64,000 nt of DNA from Xanthomonas sp. DAR 34887 (GCF_041245805.1 NZ_CP162490.1:2457001-2521000), one strand, 5' to 3'. Numbered from the stretch's first letter, positions 9,301 through 17,587 are shown. Translations and numbers: made by a program. The notes: generated by a model from the sequence alone, not told the origin.

Positions 9301-9838
9301 GTACCTGGTGATGGCCTCGCAGTTCGAATCGCTGCTGCACCCGTTCGTGATTCTGTTCACCATCCCGCTGGCGATGGTCGGCGCGGTGCTGGCGCTGCTG
9401 CTGACCGGCAAGCCGGTGTCGGTGGTGGTGTTCATCGGCCTGATCCTGCTGGTCGGGCTGGTGACCAAGAACGCGATCATCCTGATCGACAAGGTCAACC
9501 AACTGCGCGAGGAAGGCGTGGCCAAGCGCGAGGCGCTGATCGAAGGGGCACGCTCGCGCCTGCGCCCGATCATCATGACCACGCTGTGCACGCTGTTCGG
9601 CTTTTTGCCGCTGGCGGTGGCGGCAGGCGAGGGCGCCGAAGTGCGCGCGCCGATGGCGATCACCGTGATCGGCGGCCTGCTGGTGTCCACGCTGCTCACG
9701 CTGGTGGTGATCCCGGTGGTCTACGACCGCCTGGATCGCCGCGCCGACGGCTATTACGCCGAACGCGGGCAACGCGCGCGGCGGCGCCTGCAGGCGCTGG
9801 GCCACGGCACTGGCGATGGCGCGGGTGAACCGGCATGA
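6320..9838 (+). CDS. RND efflux permease, proton-relay-intact subunit
   Basis: 1172 residues, about 130 longer than AcrB. The HAE-type architecture is complete: TM1 near residues 33-50, two large periplasmic loops, and proton-relay residues Asp474-Asp475 (GLVVDDSIVVLES) and Lys1050 (LVTKNAIILID), equivalent to AcrB D407/D408 and K940. The extra length comes from a Ser/Ala-rich insertion in the first periplasmic loop (about 275-318) and a linker of about 85 residues between the two halves (about 558-640, rich in Trp/Arg/Gly, with a hydrophobic stretch). It exports substrates by proton antiport, probably as a heteromer with the next gene product, to which it is coupled by an ATGA overlap. Substrate unknown. 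Confidence 0.93.
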   Translation: MTSAGSDHGSDPHEHSPPGVRGGGLVEFATRRRVTIAMATVTLLLFGVIALNSLKVNLLPDLSYPTLTVRTEYTGAAPSEIETLVTEPVEEAVGVVKNLRKLKSVSRTGQSDVVLEFAWGTNMDQASLEVRDKMEALELPLEAKAPVLLRFNPSTEPIMRLVLASKATPASDADAVRALTQLRRYADEDLKKKLEPVAGVAAVKVGGGLEDEIQVDIDQQRLAQLSLPIDNVITRLKEENINISGGRLEQGSQRYLVRTVNQFADLDEIRNLLLTTQGAGSSAADSALQQMYAIAASTGSEAALAAASAAQSASSSSTTTIANGMPVRLKDVAEVRQGYKEREAIIRLGGKEAVELAIYKEGDANTVSTAAALRKRLEQLKTQIPPDVELTTLEDQSRFIEHAIGDVKKDAVIGGLLAILIIFLFLRDGWSTFVISLSLPVSIVATFFFMGQLGLSLNVMSLGGLALATGLVVDDSIVVLESIAKARERGLSILDAAIAGTREVSMAVVASTLTTIAVFLPLVFVEGVAGQLFRDQALTVAIAIAISLVVSMTLIPMLSSLKGRPPLAFPPEPEQPHWQPQRGWLKPVAWGRRGAAAAVRGGFFGAAWLVVRLWRGGVAVVAPVMRKASDLAMAPYARAERGYLRLLPGALARPWLVLGLAALAFAATLAVLPMLGADLIPQLAQDRFEMTVKLPAGTPLRQTDALVRELQETHGKDAGVQALYGVSGSGTRLDASPTESGENIGKLTIAMAGGGSAQFEAQQSERMRATMRQHPGVQVGFSRPELFSFSTPLEIELRGQDLETIQHAGQKLTAMLRGNGHYADVKSTVEEGFPEIQIRFDQERAGALGLTTRQIADVVVKKVRGDVATRYSFRDRKIDVLVRAQQSDRASVDSIRRLIVNPGSSKPVTLDAVADVVATTGPSEIHRADQIRVAIVSANLRDIDLGGAVREVQDMVAREPLGAGVGMHIGGQGEELAQSAKSLLFAFGLAIFLVYLVMASQFESLLHPFVILFTIPLAMVGAVLALLLTGKPVSVVVFIGLILLVGLVTKNAIILIDKVNQLREEGVAKREALIEGARSRLRPIIMTTLCTLFGFLPLAVAAGEGAEVRAPMAITVIGGLLVSTLLTLVVIPVVYDRLDRRADGYYAERGQRARRRLQALGHGTGDGAGEPA

Positions 9839-12800
9839 GCGTCGCCGAGTTCAGCATCCGCCGTCCGATCACCACCATCATGTGCTTCGTGTCGCTGGTG
9901 GTGGTCGGATTGATCGCGGCGTTCCGGCTGCCGTTGGAGGCGCTGCCGGACATCTCCGCACCGTTCCTGTTCGTGCAGTTGCCGTACAGCGGTTCGACCC
10001 CGGACGAGGTCGAGCGCAACCTGGTGCGGCCGACCGAGGAAGCGCTGGCGACGATGACCGGGATCAAGCGCATGCGCTCGACCGCGACCGCCGACGGCGC
10101 CAACATCTTCATCGAGTTCTCCGATTGGGATCGCGATATCGCCATCGCCGCCTCCGACGCGCGCGAGCGCATCGATGCGATCCGCGCCGACCTGCCCGAC
10201 GATCTGCAGCGCTACCACGTGTTCAAGTGGTCCAGCAGCGACGAGCCGGTGCTGAAGGTGCGCCTGGCCGGCGCGGCCGATCTGACCGGCGCCTACGACA
10301 TGCTCGACCGCGAGTTCAAGCGGCGCCTGGAACGCATCCCCGGCGTGGCCAAGGTGGAGGTGTCCGGCGCGCCGCCGAACGAGGTCGAGATCGCAATCGC
10401 GCCGGACCGGCTCAGCGCGCACAACCTCAGCCTCAACGATCTCAGCGAACGCCTGGGCAAGCTCAATTTCTCGCTGTCGGCCGGGCAGATCGACGACCAC
10501 GGCCAGCGCCTGCGGGTGCAGCCGGTCGGCGAGCTGCGCGACCTGCAGGAACTGCGCGACCTGGTCATCGACAACAAGGGCCTGCGCCTGGGCGACATCG
10601 CCGAAATCCGGCTCAAGCCGACCCGGATGAACTATGGCCGGCGCCTGGACGGGCGCCCGGCGGTGGGGCTGGACGTGTACAAGGAGCGCAGCGCCAACCT
10701 GGTCGAGGTGTCGCGCGCGGTCTTGGCCGAGGTCGAGCAAATCCGCAAGCAGCCGGCGCTCAGCGACGTGCAGGTGAAGGTCATCGACAACCAGGGCAAG
10801 GCGGTGACCTCGTCGCTGAGCGAGCTGGCCGAAGCCGGCGGGGTCGGCCTGCTGCTGTCGGTGACGGTGCTGTTCTTCTTCCTGCGCCATTGGCCGTCGA
10901 CGCTGATGGTGACCCTGGCGATCCCGATCTGCTTCACCATCACCCTGGGTTTCATGTATTTCGCCGGGGTGACCCTCAACATCCTGACCATGATGGGCCT
11001 GCTGCTGGCGGTGGGCATGCTGGTGGACAACGCGGTAGTGGTGGTGGAGAGCATCTACCAGGAACGCGAGCGCATGCCCGACCAGCCGCAGCTGGCGTCG
11101 ATCATCGGCACCCGCAACGTGGCCATCGCGTTGTCGGCCGGCACCCTATGCCACTGCATCGTGTTCGTGCCGAACCTGTTCGGCGAAACCAACAACATCA
11201 GCATCTTCATGGCGCAGATCGCGATCACCATCTCGGTGTCGTTGCTGGCCTCGTGGCTGGTGGCGGTGAGCCTGATCCCGATGCTGTCCGCGCGCATGCG
11301 CACGCCGGCGCTGGTCCGCTCCGAGCGCGGCCTGATCCCGCGCCTGCAGCGCCGCTATGCCGGGGTGCTGCGCTGGTCGCTGGCGCATCGCGGCTGGAGC
11401 GTGGCCGCGATCGCGCTGATCACCGCGCTCAGCGTGGTGCCGATGCTGCAAACCAAGAAGGACATGTTCGGCGGCGACGGCGGCGAGCAGATCTTCATCG
11501 GCTACCAGTGGAAGGGATCGTATACGCGCGAGCAGCTGTCGGCGGAAGTCGCCAAGCTCGAGCGCTTCATCGACGCGCGCCGCCAGCGCTACCACGTCAC
11601 CCAGGTGTATTCGTGGTTCAGCGAAGTGGAAGGCAGCAGCACCACGCTGACCGTGGACCTCAAGCAGGTGCGCGACCTGCAGGCGTTGATGGAGCAGATC
11701 CGCAAGGAGCTGCCGCGCTCGGCGCTGGCCGATTACAGCGTCGGCAGCAATGGCAACGGCAATGGGCAGGGCAGCGGCGCGCAGAGCGTGCAGGTGCAAC
11801 TGGTCGGCGATTCCACCCAGACGCTGCGCGCGATCGCCGACGACGTGGTGCCGCTGCTGGCGCGGCGCAAGGAATTGCGCGACGTGCGCGTGGACACCGG
11901 CGATCGCACCACCGAACTGGCGGTGCGCGTGGATCGCGACCGCGCAGCGGCGTTCGGCTTCAACGCCGAGCAGGTCGCCAGCTTCGTCGGCCTGGCGCTG
12001 CGTGGCGCCTCGTTGCGCGAGTTCCGCCGCGGCGACAACGAGGTGCCGGTGTGGGTGCGCTTCGCCGGCGCCGAGGAGACGACGCCCGAAGATCTGGACA
12101 GCTTCAACGTGCGTACCAAGGACGGGCGCAGTGTGCCGCTGCTGAGCCTGGTGGACGTGCAGACGCGGCCGGCGGCGACCCAGATCGGGCGCACCAACCG
12201 CCAGACCACGCTGACCGTCACCGCCAACCTCGGGCTCAAGGTCACGCCGGCCGAGGCCAAGCAGGCGATGGAGGACACGCTGAAGGGCGTCAGTTTCCCG
12301 GCCGGCTACCACTACAGTTTCGACGGTGCCGATGGCCAGGACGAGGACAAGGCCGGCCAGCAGATGATGTTCAACCTGCTGATCGCGTTGTTGATGATCT
12401 ACGTGGTGATGGCCGCGGTGTTCGAATCGCTGCTGTTCCCGGCGGCGATCATGAGCGGCGTGCTGTTCTCGATCTTCGGCGTGTTCTGGCTGTTCTGGAT
12501 CACCGGCACCAACTTCGGGATCATGGCCTTCATCGGCATCCTGGTGCTGATGGGCGTGGTGGTGAACAACGGCATCGTGATGATCGAGCACATCAACAAC
12601 CTGCGCCGGCGCGGGCTGGGCCGCACCGAGGCGCTGGTGGAAGGCTCGCGCGAGCGCCTGCGGCCGATCATGATGACCATGGGCACCGCGATCCTGGCGA
12701 TGGTGCCGATCTCCTTGACCACCACGCAGATGTTCGGCGACGGCCCGGCCTACTACCCGATGGCGCGCGCGATCGCCGGCGGCCTGGCGTTCTCCACCGT

Positions 12801-12921
12801 GGTCAGCCTGCTGTTCCTGCCGACCATCTATGCGATCCTCGACGACCTCAGCACCGGCGTGGCGCGGCTGGTACGCCGCGCCCGCGGCGGCCGCGGGGTG
12901 CCGGCGCCGCTGTTGTCCTGA
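9835..12921 (+). CDS. RND efflux permease, second subunit with altered proton relay
   Basis: 1028 residues, the usual RND length. The fold is recognisable from IRRPITTIMCFVSLVVVGL at the N-terminus, the PYSGSTPDEVE motif, and helices TM2-6 and TM8-12. The TM4 motif reads GMLVDNAVVVVES, with Asp398-Asn399 where AcrB has two aspartates. The TM10 motif reads GVVVNNGIVMIEH, with Asn911 where AcrB has the essential lysine. The first permease keeps all three residues, so the two may divide proton transport and substrate handling. It starts inside the previous stop codon (ATGA). No TolC-like gene follows, so the pump probably uses a shared outer-membrane channel. Confidence 0.93.
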   Translation: MSVAEFSIRRPITTIMCFVSLVVVGLIAAFRLPLEALPDISAPFLFVQLPYSGSTPDEVERNLVRPTEEALATMTGIKRMRSTATADGANIFIEFSDWDRDIAIAASDARERIDAIRADLPDDLQRYHVFKWSSSDEPVLKVRLAGAADLTGAYDMLDREFKRRLERIPGVAKVEVSGAPPNEVEIAIAPDRLSAHNLSLNDLSERLGKLNFSLSAGQIDDHGQRLRVQPVGELRDLQELRDLVIDNKGLRLGDIAEIRLKPTRMNYGRRLDGRPAVGLDVYKERSANLVEVSRAVLAEVEQIRKQPALSDVQVKVIDNQGKAVTSSLSELAEAGGVGLLLSVTVLFFFLRHWPSTLMVTLAIPICFTITLGFMYFAGVTLNILTMMGLLLAVGMLVDNAVVVVESIYQERERMPDQPQLASIIGTRNVAIALSAGTLCHCIVFVPNLFGETNNISIFMAQIAITISVSLLASWLVAVSLIPMLSARMRTPALVRSERGLIPRLQRRYAGVLRWSLAHRGWSVAAIALITALSVVPMLQTKKDMFGGDGGEQIFIGYQWKGSYTREQLSAEVAKLERFIDARRQRYHVTQVYSWFSEVEGSSTTLTVDLKQVRDLQALMEQIRKELPRSALADYSVGSNGNGNGQGSGAQSVQVQLVGDSTQTLRAIADDVVPLLARRKELRDVRVDTGDRTTELAVRVDRDRAAAFGFNAEQVASFVGLALRGASLREFRRGDNEVPVWVRFAGAEETTPEDLDSFNVRTKDGRSVPLLSLVDVQTRPAATQIGRTNRQTTLTVTANLGLKVTPAEAKQAMEDTLKGVSFPAGYHYSFDGADGQDEDKAGQQMMFNLLIALLMIYVVMAAVFESLLFPAAIMSGVLFSIFGVFWLFWITGTNFGIMAFIGILVLMGVVVNNGIVMIEHINNLRRRGLGRTEALVEGSRERLRPIMMTMGTAILAMVPISLTTTQMFGDGPAYYPMARAIAGGLAFSTVVSLLFLPTIYAILDDLSTGVARLVRRARGGRGVPAPLLS

Positions 12922-12991
12922 TCGGCGGAGCGATGCCGCGCGCCGGAATGGCCGGGCGCGCTGGTCGTCCGCTGCATCGCGCGGAAAACGT

Positions 12992-13056
12992 TGTGGGAGG
13001 GGCTTCAGCCCCGACGCCTCTACCGAGAAGGCGTCGGGGCTGAAGCCCCTCCCACA
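12992..13056. repeat. Perfect 27-bp stem-loop, Xanthomonas REP-type palindrome
   Basis: Arms at 12992-13018 (starting TGTGGGAGGGGCTTCAGCCC) and 13030-13056 are perfect reverse complements, separated by an 11-base loop. The element lies between the convergent RND operon and the TraB-family gene. It is probably a pair of inverted REP units and may also stop read-through from both sides, though there is no T-run. Confidence 0.9.
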
Positions 13057-13117
13057 TGTTTAACGTCACGGGTGGCGATGCAACGGGCAGGGCGCATGGC
13101 GCTGCCGCCGCGGCGGC

Positions 13118-14413
13118 TCAACCGGCCAGCTTGCCGAAGATGCGGAACCCCGCAAGCCACACGCCGACCATGCTGCCGAGGTTGGTCAGCAGGAAGGTCA
13201 GCACCACCCGCGAGACGCGGTTGCGGTACCAGCCGCGCAGGTTCTGCGCGTCGTCGCGCAGCGCCAGGAAGTCGCCGTACGCCGGCTTGCGCATGTGCAC
13301 CTCGACCAGTGCGCTGAACGCACCGGCGGGCACGCCGGGCCGGAACGGCTTCAGCGGCGCGGCGATGGCGCCGGCGACGATGCTCAGCGGATGTCCGCCG
13401 GCCAGCAGGCAGCCCAGCCCGGCCAGGCCGCCGGTGAACAGCACCCACTGCAGCAGCAGGTCGGTGCCCAGCGCGAATCCGCCACGCCAGTAGCCCCAGG
13501 CGACGCCGCCCAGCACCAGCGCGGTCAGGGTCAGGGTGATCCACGGCACCTTTTTCTTGGTCGGCACGTCTTCCAGCGCCTTGCGCAGCGTGGCCGGATC
13601 GTCCTGATCGTCCTGCAGGTGCCTGGCCAGGCCGGCCAGATGGCCGGCGCCGACCACCGCCAGCACCTCGCGGATGCCGTCGGCACGTGCGCCGTCGAGA
13701 TAGTCCGGGGTCGCGATCGGGGTCTGGCTGGGCGCGGCCCGCTGCGCGTGTTCCTCGCGCAGGCGAGTGGCCATGTAGCGGTCGCGCTCGGCGATGATGG
13801 TGTCGTACAGCGCCGGGCTTTCGCTGGCGAAGTCGCCGAAGCTGGCCTCGAGCATGTCGCCCTGCTTGAGCTTCTCGATCTCCGCCTCGCCGACCTCGTC
13901 GGAGGCGAACAGGCCGCCGAGCAGGCCGCTGCCGAGCTTGAGCTTGCCGAAGAAACCGAGCCGGCCGGAAGCGCGCTTGAAGGTCAGCCCGACCTCGCGG
14001 TCGATCAGGTACACCGGCAACTGCCGCTCGCGCGCCAGCAGCACCGCGCGCTTGAGTTCGGCGCCGGGTTCGATGCCCAACTGTTCGGCCAAGCGCCGCT
14101 GGTAGGCGGCCAACGCCAGGTTCGCGGCGAACAAGGCGACCCGGCCCTTGCGGATCACCTGCACCAGGTCCAGCTTGGTCAGCGCGTCCGGATCGGTGAG
14201 CGCCTGCAGCCGCTGCGGGTCCAGCTCCACCGCGACCGCGTCGAAGCGGCCGCTGTCGATCGCCCGTTCCACCGCAGCGACGCTGGCCAGCGAGACGTGG
14301 GCGGTGCCGAGCAGGGTGTAGCGCACGCCATCGCGCTCGACGATGCGGTACGGCTGGCCGGCGAACAGGGCGTCGTCGCCGGCCTGGGAAAGTTCGTTCA
14401 TTCCATCACTCAT
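13118..14413 (-). CDS. TraB/PrgY-family membrane protein
   Basis: 431 residues. The first half is a TraB/GumN-like domain: YTLLGTAHVSLASVAAVERA with the conserved GTAHV motif, FDAVAVELDPQRLQAL with its conserved Glu, and VVGAGHLAGLARHL near residue 250. The C-terminal part carries about four hydrophobic helices (for example WITLTLTALVLGGVAWGYW and VVLTFLLTNLGSMVGVWLA). Bacterial members resemble PrgY, which degrades or blocks a pheromone peptide, and the family is related to putative metalloproteases; the substrate here is unknown. Start choice is between ATG 14413 and ATG 14401; neither has a strong ribosome site. Confidence 0.85.
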   Translation of the reverse strand: MSDGMNELSQAGDDALFAGQPYRIVERDGVRYTLLGTAHVSLASVAAVERAIDSGRFDAVAVELDPQRLQALTDPDALTKLDLVQVIRKGRVALFAANLALAAYQRRLAEQLGIEPGAELKRAVLLARERQLPVYLIDREVGLTFKRASGRLGFFGKLKLGSGLLGGLFASDEVGEAEIEKLKQGDMLEASFGDFASESPALYDTIIAERDRYMATRLREEHAQRAAPSQTPIATPDYLDGARADGIREVLAVVGAGHLAGLARHLQDDQDDPATLRKALEDVPTKKKVPWITLTLTALVLGGVAWGYWRGGFALGTDLLLQWVLFTGGLAGLGCLLAGGHPLSIVAGAIAAPLKPFRPGVPAGAFSALVEVHMRKPAYGDFLALRDDAQNLRGWYRNRVSRVVLTFLLTNLGSMVGVWLAGFRIFGKLAG

Positions 14414-14481
14414 CGAAGGGCGCCTGGTCGGCGCCGGGGTGCGGCGGGTCTTGGGCTTGCAGCCGCCGCAGGTGCGGCGCG

Positions 14482-15384
14482 TCAGTCGATATAGCGCTTG
14501 AGCAGATCGCCATAGGCGTCGATGCGACGGTCGCGCAGGAACGGCCAGATTCGCCGCACGTGCTCGCTGCGCTGCAGGTCCACGTCGCAGACCAGCACGG
14601 TCGGTTCGGCGCCGGCTTCGGCGACGAACTCGCCCTGCGGGCCGAGCACGTGGCTGTTGCCCCAGAACTGGATGCCGGCCGCGCCGACCACGCCATCGGC
14701 CGCCAGTGGCGAGGGCTCGTGGCCGACCCGGTTGCAGCTGAGGACCGGCACGCCGTTGGCCACGGCATGGCCGCGATGGCTGAGAATCCAGGCATCGCGC
14801 TGGCGCTCCTGCTCGGCCTGCTCGTCGCTGGGATCCCAGCCGATCGCGGTCGGATACAGCAGCAGTTCGGCACCGGCCAGCGCCATCAATCGCGCCGCTT
14901 CCGGATACCACTGGTCCCAGCACACCAGCACGCCGAGGCGGCCGACCGAGGTCTGGATCGGGGTGAAGCCGAGATCGCCCGGGGTGAAGTAGAACTTCTC
15001 GTAGAAGCCCGGATCGTCCGGGATATGCATCTTGCGGTACTTGCCGAGCAGGTTGCCGTCCTTCTCGAACACCACCGCGGTGTTGTGGTACAGGCCGGCG
15101 GCGCGGCGCTCGAACAACGACGCGACCAGCACCACGCCATGGCGCTTGGCCAGCGCGCCGAGGCGCTCGGTGCTGGGGCCGGGAATCGGCTCGGCCAGGT
15201 CGAATTCGTCCACCGACTCGTGCTGGCAGAAGTAGGCGCCGTTGTGCAGTTCCTGCAGCAGCACCAACTGCGCGCCCTGCGCCGCGGCTTCGGCCACGCG
15301 CGATTCGATGACCGCCAGATTCGCCGCGGCATCGCCATGGTTGCGCTCCTGGATCAGCGCGACGGAAAGAGTGTTTCGGCTCAT
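14482..15384 (-). CDS. aguB: N-carbamoylputrescine amidase
   Basis: 300 residues of the nitrilase superfamily. The catalytic triad is visible: Glu in LVLLQELHNGAYF, Lys in GKYRKMHIPDDPGF and Cys in VLVCWDQWYPEAARL. It hydrolyses N-carbamoylputrescine to putrescine, CO2 and ammonia in the cytoplasm. The start is the ATG at 15384 (MSRNTLSVALIQE), which aligns with the family N-terminus; ten further upstream codons are not needed. It follows aguA on the same strand, giving the two-step route from agmatine to putrescine, although about 300 bp separate them. Confidence 0.95.
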   Translation of the reverse strand: MSRNTLSVALIQERNHGDAAANLAVIESRVAEAAAQGAQLVLLQELHNGAYFCQHESVDEFDLAEPIPGPSTERLGALAKRHGVVLVASLFERRAAGLYHNTAVVFEKDGNLLGKYRKMHIPDDPGFYEKFYFTPGDLGFTPIQTSVGRLGVLVCWDQWYPEAARLMALAGAELLLYPTAIGWDPSDEQAEQERQRDAWILSHRGHAVANGVPVLSCNRVGHEPSPLAADGVVGAAGIQFWGNSHVLGPQGEFVAEAGAEPTVLVCDVDLQRSEHVRRIWPFLRDRRIDAYGDLLKRYID

Positions 15385-15686
15385 TGCGGAAGGATGGTCG
15401 GCGAAAACGCGCATGGTAACGCGGATGGTGCCGCGGCAGGTTCCCGGCAGATGAATGCCGCCCGGCGTGGCGCGGACAGGGTTTGTAGCTCGGCGTCGAG
15501 CGCCAGCGCGATGCGGCGCCGATGCAGGCGGGTGCCTGAGTTCCGTTAGGGGCCGGATGCCGGTGGTCTGCCGCTATCGCCGCCTGGGAAGCGATGTCCT
15601 CCGACGGCGCGTATGGCGATTGCTGCGGGGGCGTGCGAGGCCGCGAAAGCCTGCAGCCGTTGTGTACGCCTTCGCTCGGACGCGGA
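15385..15686. other. 302-bp non-coding gap between aguA and aguB
   Basis: I see no gene, clear terminator or repeat here. The gap is long for two genes of one pathway, so aguB may have its own promoter. Confidence 0.5.
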
Positions 15687-16733
15687 TCAGGCGGCGAGCG
15701 CGCCCTCGGGCAACTGCATGGTGATGCAGTGCAGGCTGCCGTTCTGCCAGATCAGCGCACGGCACGGAATCGGCACGATCTCATGCTGCGGGAACGCCTG
15801 TGCCATCACCGCCTGCGCCTGCGCATCGGCCGCATCGCCATAGGCCGGCATCAGCACCGCGCCGTTGACGATCAGGAAGTTGGCGTAGGACGCGGCCAGG
15901 CGCCGGCCGTGGTCGATCACCGGCTGCGCCCACGGCAGCGGGAACAGGCGGTACGGGCGACCGTCGGCGGTGCGCAGCGCAGCCAGCTCGGCACCCATCG
16001 CCTGCAGCTCGGCGTAGTGCGAATCGCCGGCGTCGTCGCAGGCCTGGTAGACGATCGCGTCCTCGCTGGCGAAGCGGGCGAGGGTGTCGATATGCGCGTC
16101 GGTGTCGTCGCCTTCCAGGTAGCCGTGGTCCAGCCACAGCACCCGCTGCTGCGCCAGCCAGTCGGCCAGATCGTGGCTCAGCGATTCGCGCGAGCGCTGC
16201 GGATGGCGTTCGTGCAGGCACTGCCAGGTGGTCAGCAAGGTGCCGGCACCGTCGCTGTCGATCGCGCCGCCTTCCAACGCGAAATCGATGCTGCGCACCT
16301 CGCTGTCCTTGAACAGCTGCTGCGCCGCCAGTGCGCTCACCAACTGGTCGTCGCGGCTGGCCTGGAACTTGCCGCCCCAGCCGGTGAAGCGGAAGTCCAG
16401 CAGACGGAAACCGCCGCCGGCGCGGGCCAGGGTGATCGGGCCGGAATCGCGCAGCCAGGTGTCGTCGTACTCGGCCTCGACGAACTGCACGCGCTGCATG
16501 TCCACCCGCGCCGAGCGCAGCCGCGCCTCGGCGTAGATCTGCAGGTCGGCATCGGCGACGCAGATCAGCACGCGCTGGTAGCGCACGATCGCCGCGACCA
16601 GCGCGATATAGGTTTCCTCGACCTCGGCCAGGCGCTCGGCCCAGTCGGTGCCGGCATGCGGCCAGGCGATCAGGATGGCGGACTGGGGCTCCCATTCCGC
16701 GGGCAGGCGAAGGCGATCAGTCATTGCAACCAT
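15687..16733 (-). CDS. aguA: Agmatine deiminase
   Basis: 348 residues, a normal length. It converts agmatine to N-carbamoylputrescine and ammonia. Guanidino-modifying enzyme motifs are present in order: WPHAGTDW near the N-terminus, DDTWLRDSGPI, the LEGGAIDSDG motif, the DTDAHIDT motif with the catalytic histidine, and NGSLHCITMQLPEG at the C-terminus with the catalytic cysteine. The next gene downstream is aguB. The start may be MVAMTDR (16733) or the ATG at 16724. Confidence 0.96.
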   Translation of the reverse strand: MVAMTDRLRLPAEWEPQSAILIAWPHAGTDWAERLAEVEETYIALVAAIVRYQRVLICVADADLQIYAEARLRSARVDMQRVQFVEAEYDDTWLRDSGPITLARAGGGFRLLDFRFTGWGGKFQASRDDQLVSALAAQQLFKDSEVRSIDFALEGGAIDSDGAGTLLTTWQCLHERHPQRSRESLSHDLADWLAQQRVLWLDHGYLEGDDTDAHIDTLARFASEDAIVYQACDDAGDSHYAELQAMGAELAALRTADGRPYRLFPLPWAQPVIDHGRRLAASYANFLIVNGAVLMPAYGDAADAQAQAVMAQAFPQHEIVPIPCRALIWQNGSLHCITMQLPEGALAA

Positions 16734-16780
16734 TACTCACATGCTGCCCAAGCCAAAGCTCAGGCTTTTCATTTTTGATC

Positions 16781-16801
16781 CCCGCACATGGATGTGCGGG
16801 C
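16781..16801. repeat. Short inverted repeat upstream of aguA
   Basis: CCCGCACA-TGGAT-type hairpin: an 8-bp stem (CCCGCACA with TGTGCGGG) around a four-base loop, about 50 bp upstream of the aguA start. There is no T-run on the relevant strand. It could be an operator or a transcript end; the function is not known. Confidence 0.4.
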
Positions 16802-16831
16802 TCTTGCGAGGGACTCGCATACCGACTCGCA

Positions 16832-17161
16832 CTAACGAATCGCAGGCTTGGGCCCAACCTCGTTGGCATCGGCCTTGTTGGCGACCACGTCGACGACCTT
16901 GTGCTTCTCGAAGTACACGGTGAAGGCCGGATACACCCAGCGGTTGATCGTCGGCCACTGCCGCTTCTGCCCGCCGCGCGGTTCCAGCTTCTGCTGCGGG
17001 GCGCCGTAGCGCGCCTCGACCTCGCCCATGCTCAGGCCGCGCGCAGGCATCGCCGCCACGGGTTCCTGCTTGACCCGCTCGACCAGCAGGGTTTCGGCGT
17101 GGGCGCTCCCGGCCAGGCCCAGGACGACCAGCAGCGGCAGTGCGGACAGACGGTGCTTCAT
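16832..17161 (-). CDS. Small exported protein of unknown function
   Basis: 109 residues. A typical Sec signal peptide (MKHRLSALPLLVVLGLAGSA, cleavage after AHA) leaves a mature protein of about 86 residues. Visible patterns are RGLSMGEVEARYGAPQQKLE, WPTINRWVYPAFTVYFEKHK and VVDVVANKADANE. The segment with an MGEVEARYG-type helix and the WxYPxFTVYFE strand recalls small periplasmic proteins of the SmpA/OmlA-like fold, but I cannot name the family with confidence. The ATG at 17161 is the only start that gives the signal peptide. It lies downstream of rpmJ and its terminator on the same strand. Confidence 0.75.
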   Translation of the reverse strand: MKHRLSALPLLVVLGLAGSAHAETLLVERVKQEPVAAMPARGLSMGEVEARYGAPQQKLEPRGGQKRQWPTINRWVYPAFTVYFEKHKVVDVVANKADANEVGPKPAIR

Positions 17162-17210
17162 CACGGTGTGCTCCCCAGAGGACGAACGGCGATTACAGCA
17201 AATTTCGGCA

Positions 17211-17236
17211 ACAAAAAACCGCCCGAAGGCGGCTTT
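17211..17236 (-). terminator. Intrinsic terminator of rpmJ
   Basis: On the minus strand the sequence reads GCCGCC-TTCG-GGCGGT followed by a run of Ts. A GC stem with a stable TTCG tetraloop and a T-tract is a textbook rho-independent terminator, placed about 55 bp after the rpmJ stop. Confidence 0.85.
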
Positions 17237-17289
17237 CGTCGATGGCCCGCAACCGTGCGCGCGGTGCCGCAGGGCGGGCCGTCGTCGGA

Positions 17290-17415
17290 TCAGCGCTGGC
17301 GAGCCTTGAAACGCGGGTTCGACTTGCAGATCACGAAAACCTTGCCGCGGCGGCGGACCACCTTGCAGTCGCGGTGACGGGTCTTCGCCGACTTCAGGGA
17401 GGACAGGACTTTCAT
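17290..17415 (-). CDS. rpmJ: 50S ribosomal protein L36 (41-residue, zinc-free-type)
   Basis: 41 residues: MKVLSSLKSAKTRHRDCKVV to NPRFKARQR. It is a small basic protein of the large ribosomal subunit. This longer form is the one found outside the main ribosomal protein operons and keeps only two cysteines (RDCKVV and VICKSN) of the four that bind zinc in the classical 37-38-residue L36, so it resembles zinc-independent paralogues (YkgO type). It is transcribed alone, divergently from cmk, and ends at a strong terminator. Zinc control (Zur) would fit the paralogue type but no operator was identified. Confidence 0.93.
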   Translation of the reverse strand: MKVLSSLKSAKTRHRDCKVVRRRGKVFVICKSNPRFKARQR

Positions 17416-17587
17416 GGCACACCTCGGCGTAAACTTGTTGATTGGAGAAGGGAACGGCGTGGCGAAACCACGTCGCTGGATCAGTAAGCCGGCGAGTATA
17501 GCCTGGTTTTCTTCATGGTTTCAACTGCTTGCGCCAGTCCGGCCGGCGCCGGGGCTACAATGCGCCGCCCCCCGTCCGAGGAACCGC

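Noticed and set aside
6155..9805. A 1216-codon open frame antisense to the first RND permease
   Set aside because: It mirrors codon bias of a high-GC gene; the sequence is His/Gln/Arg-rich with no domain, and the sense strand encodes a clear RND pump.
9816..13043. A second frame of 1075 codons over the second permease
   Set aside because: Arg/Ala-rich, no motifs, and overlaps a well-supported RND gene in another frame.
16781..16801. A terminator downstream of the small exported protein gene
   Set aside because: It lies 30 bp beyond that gene's stop but on the minus strand is followed by A-rich, not T-rich, sequence.
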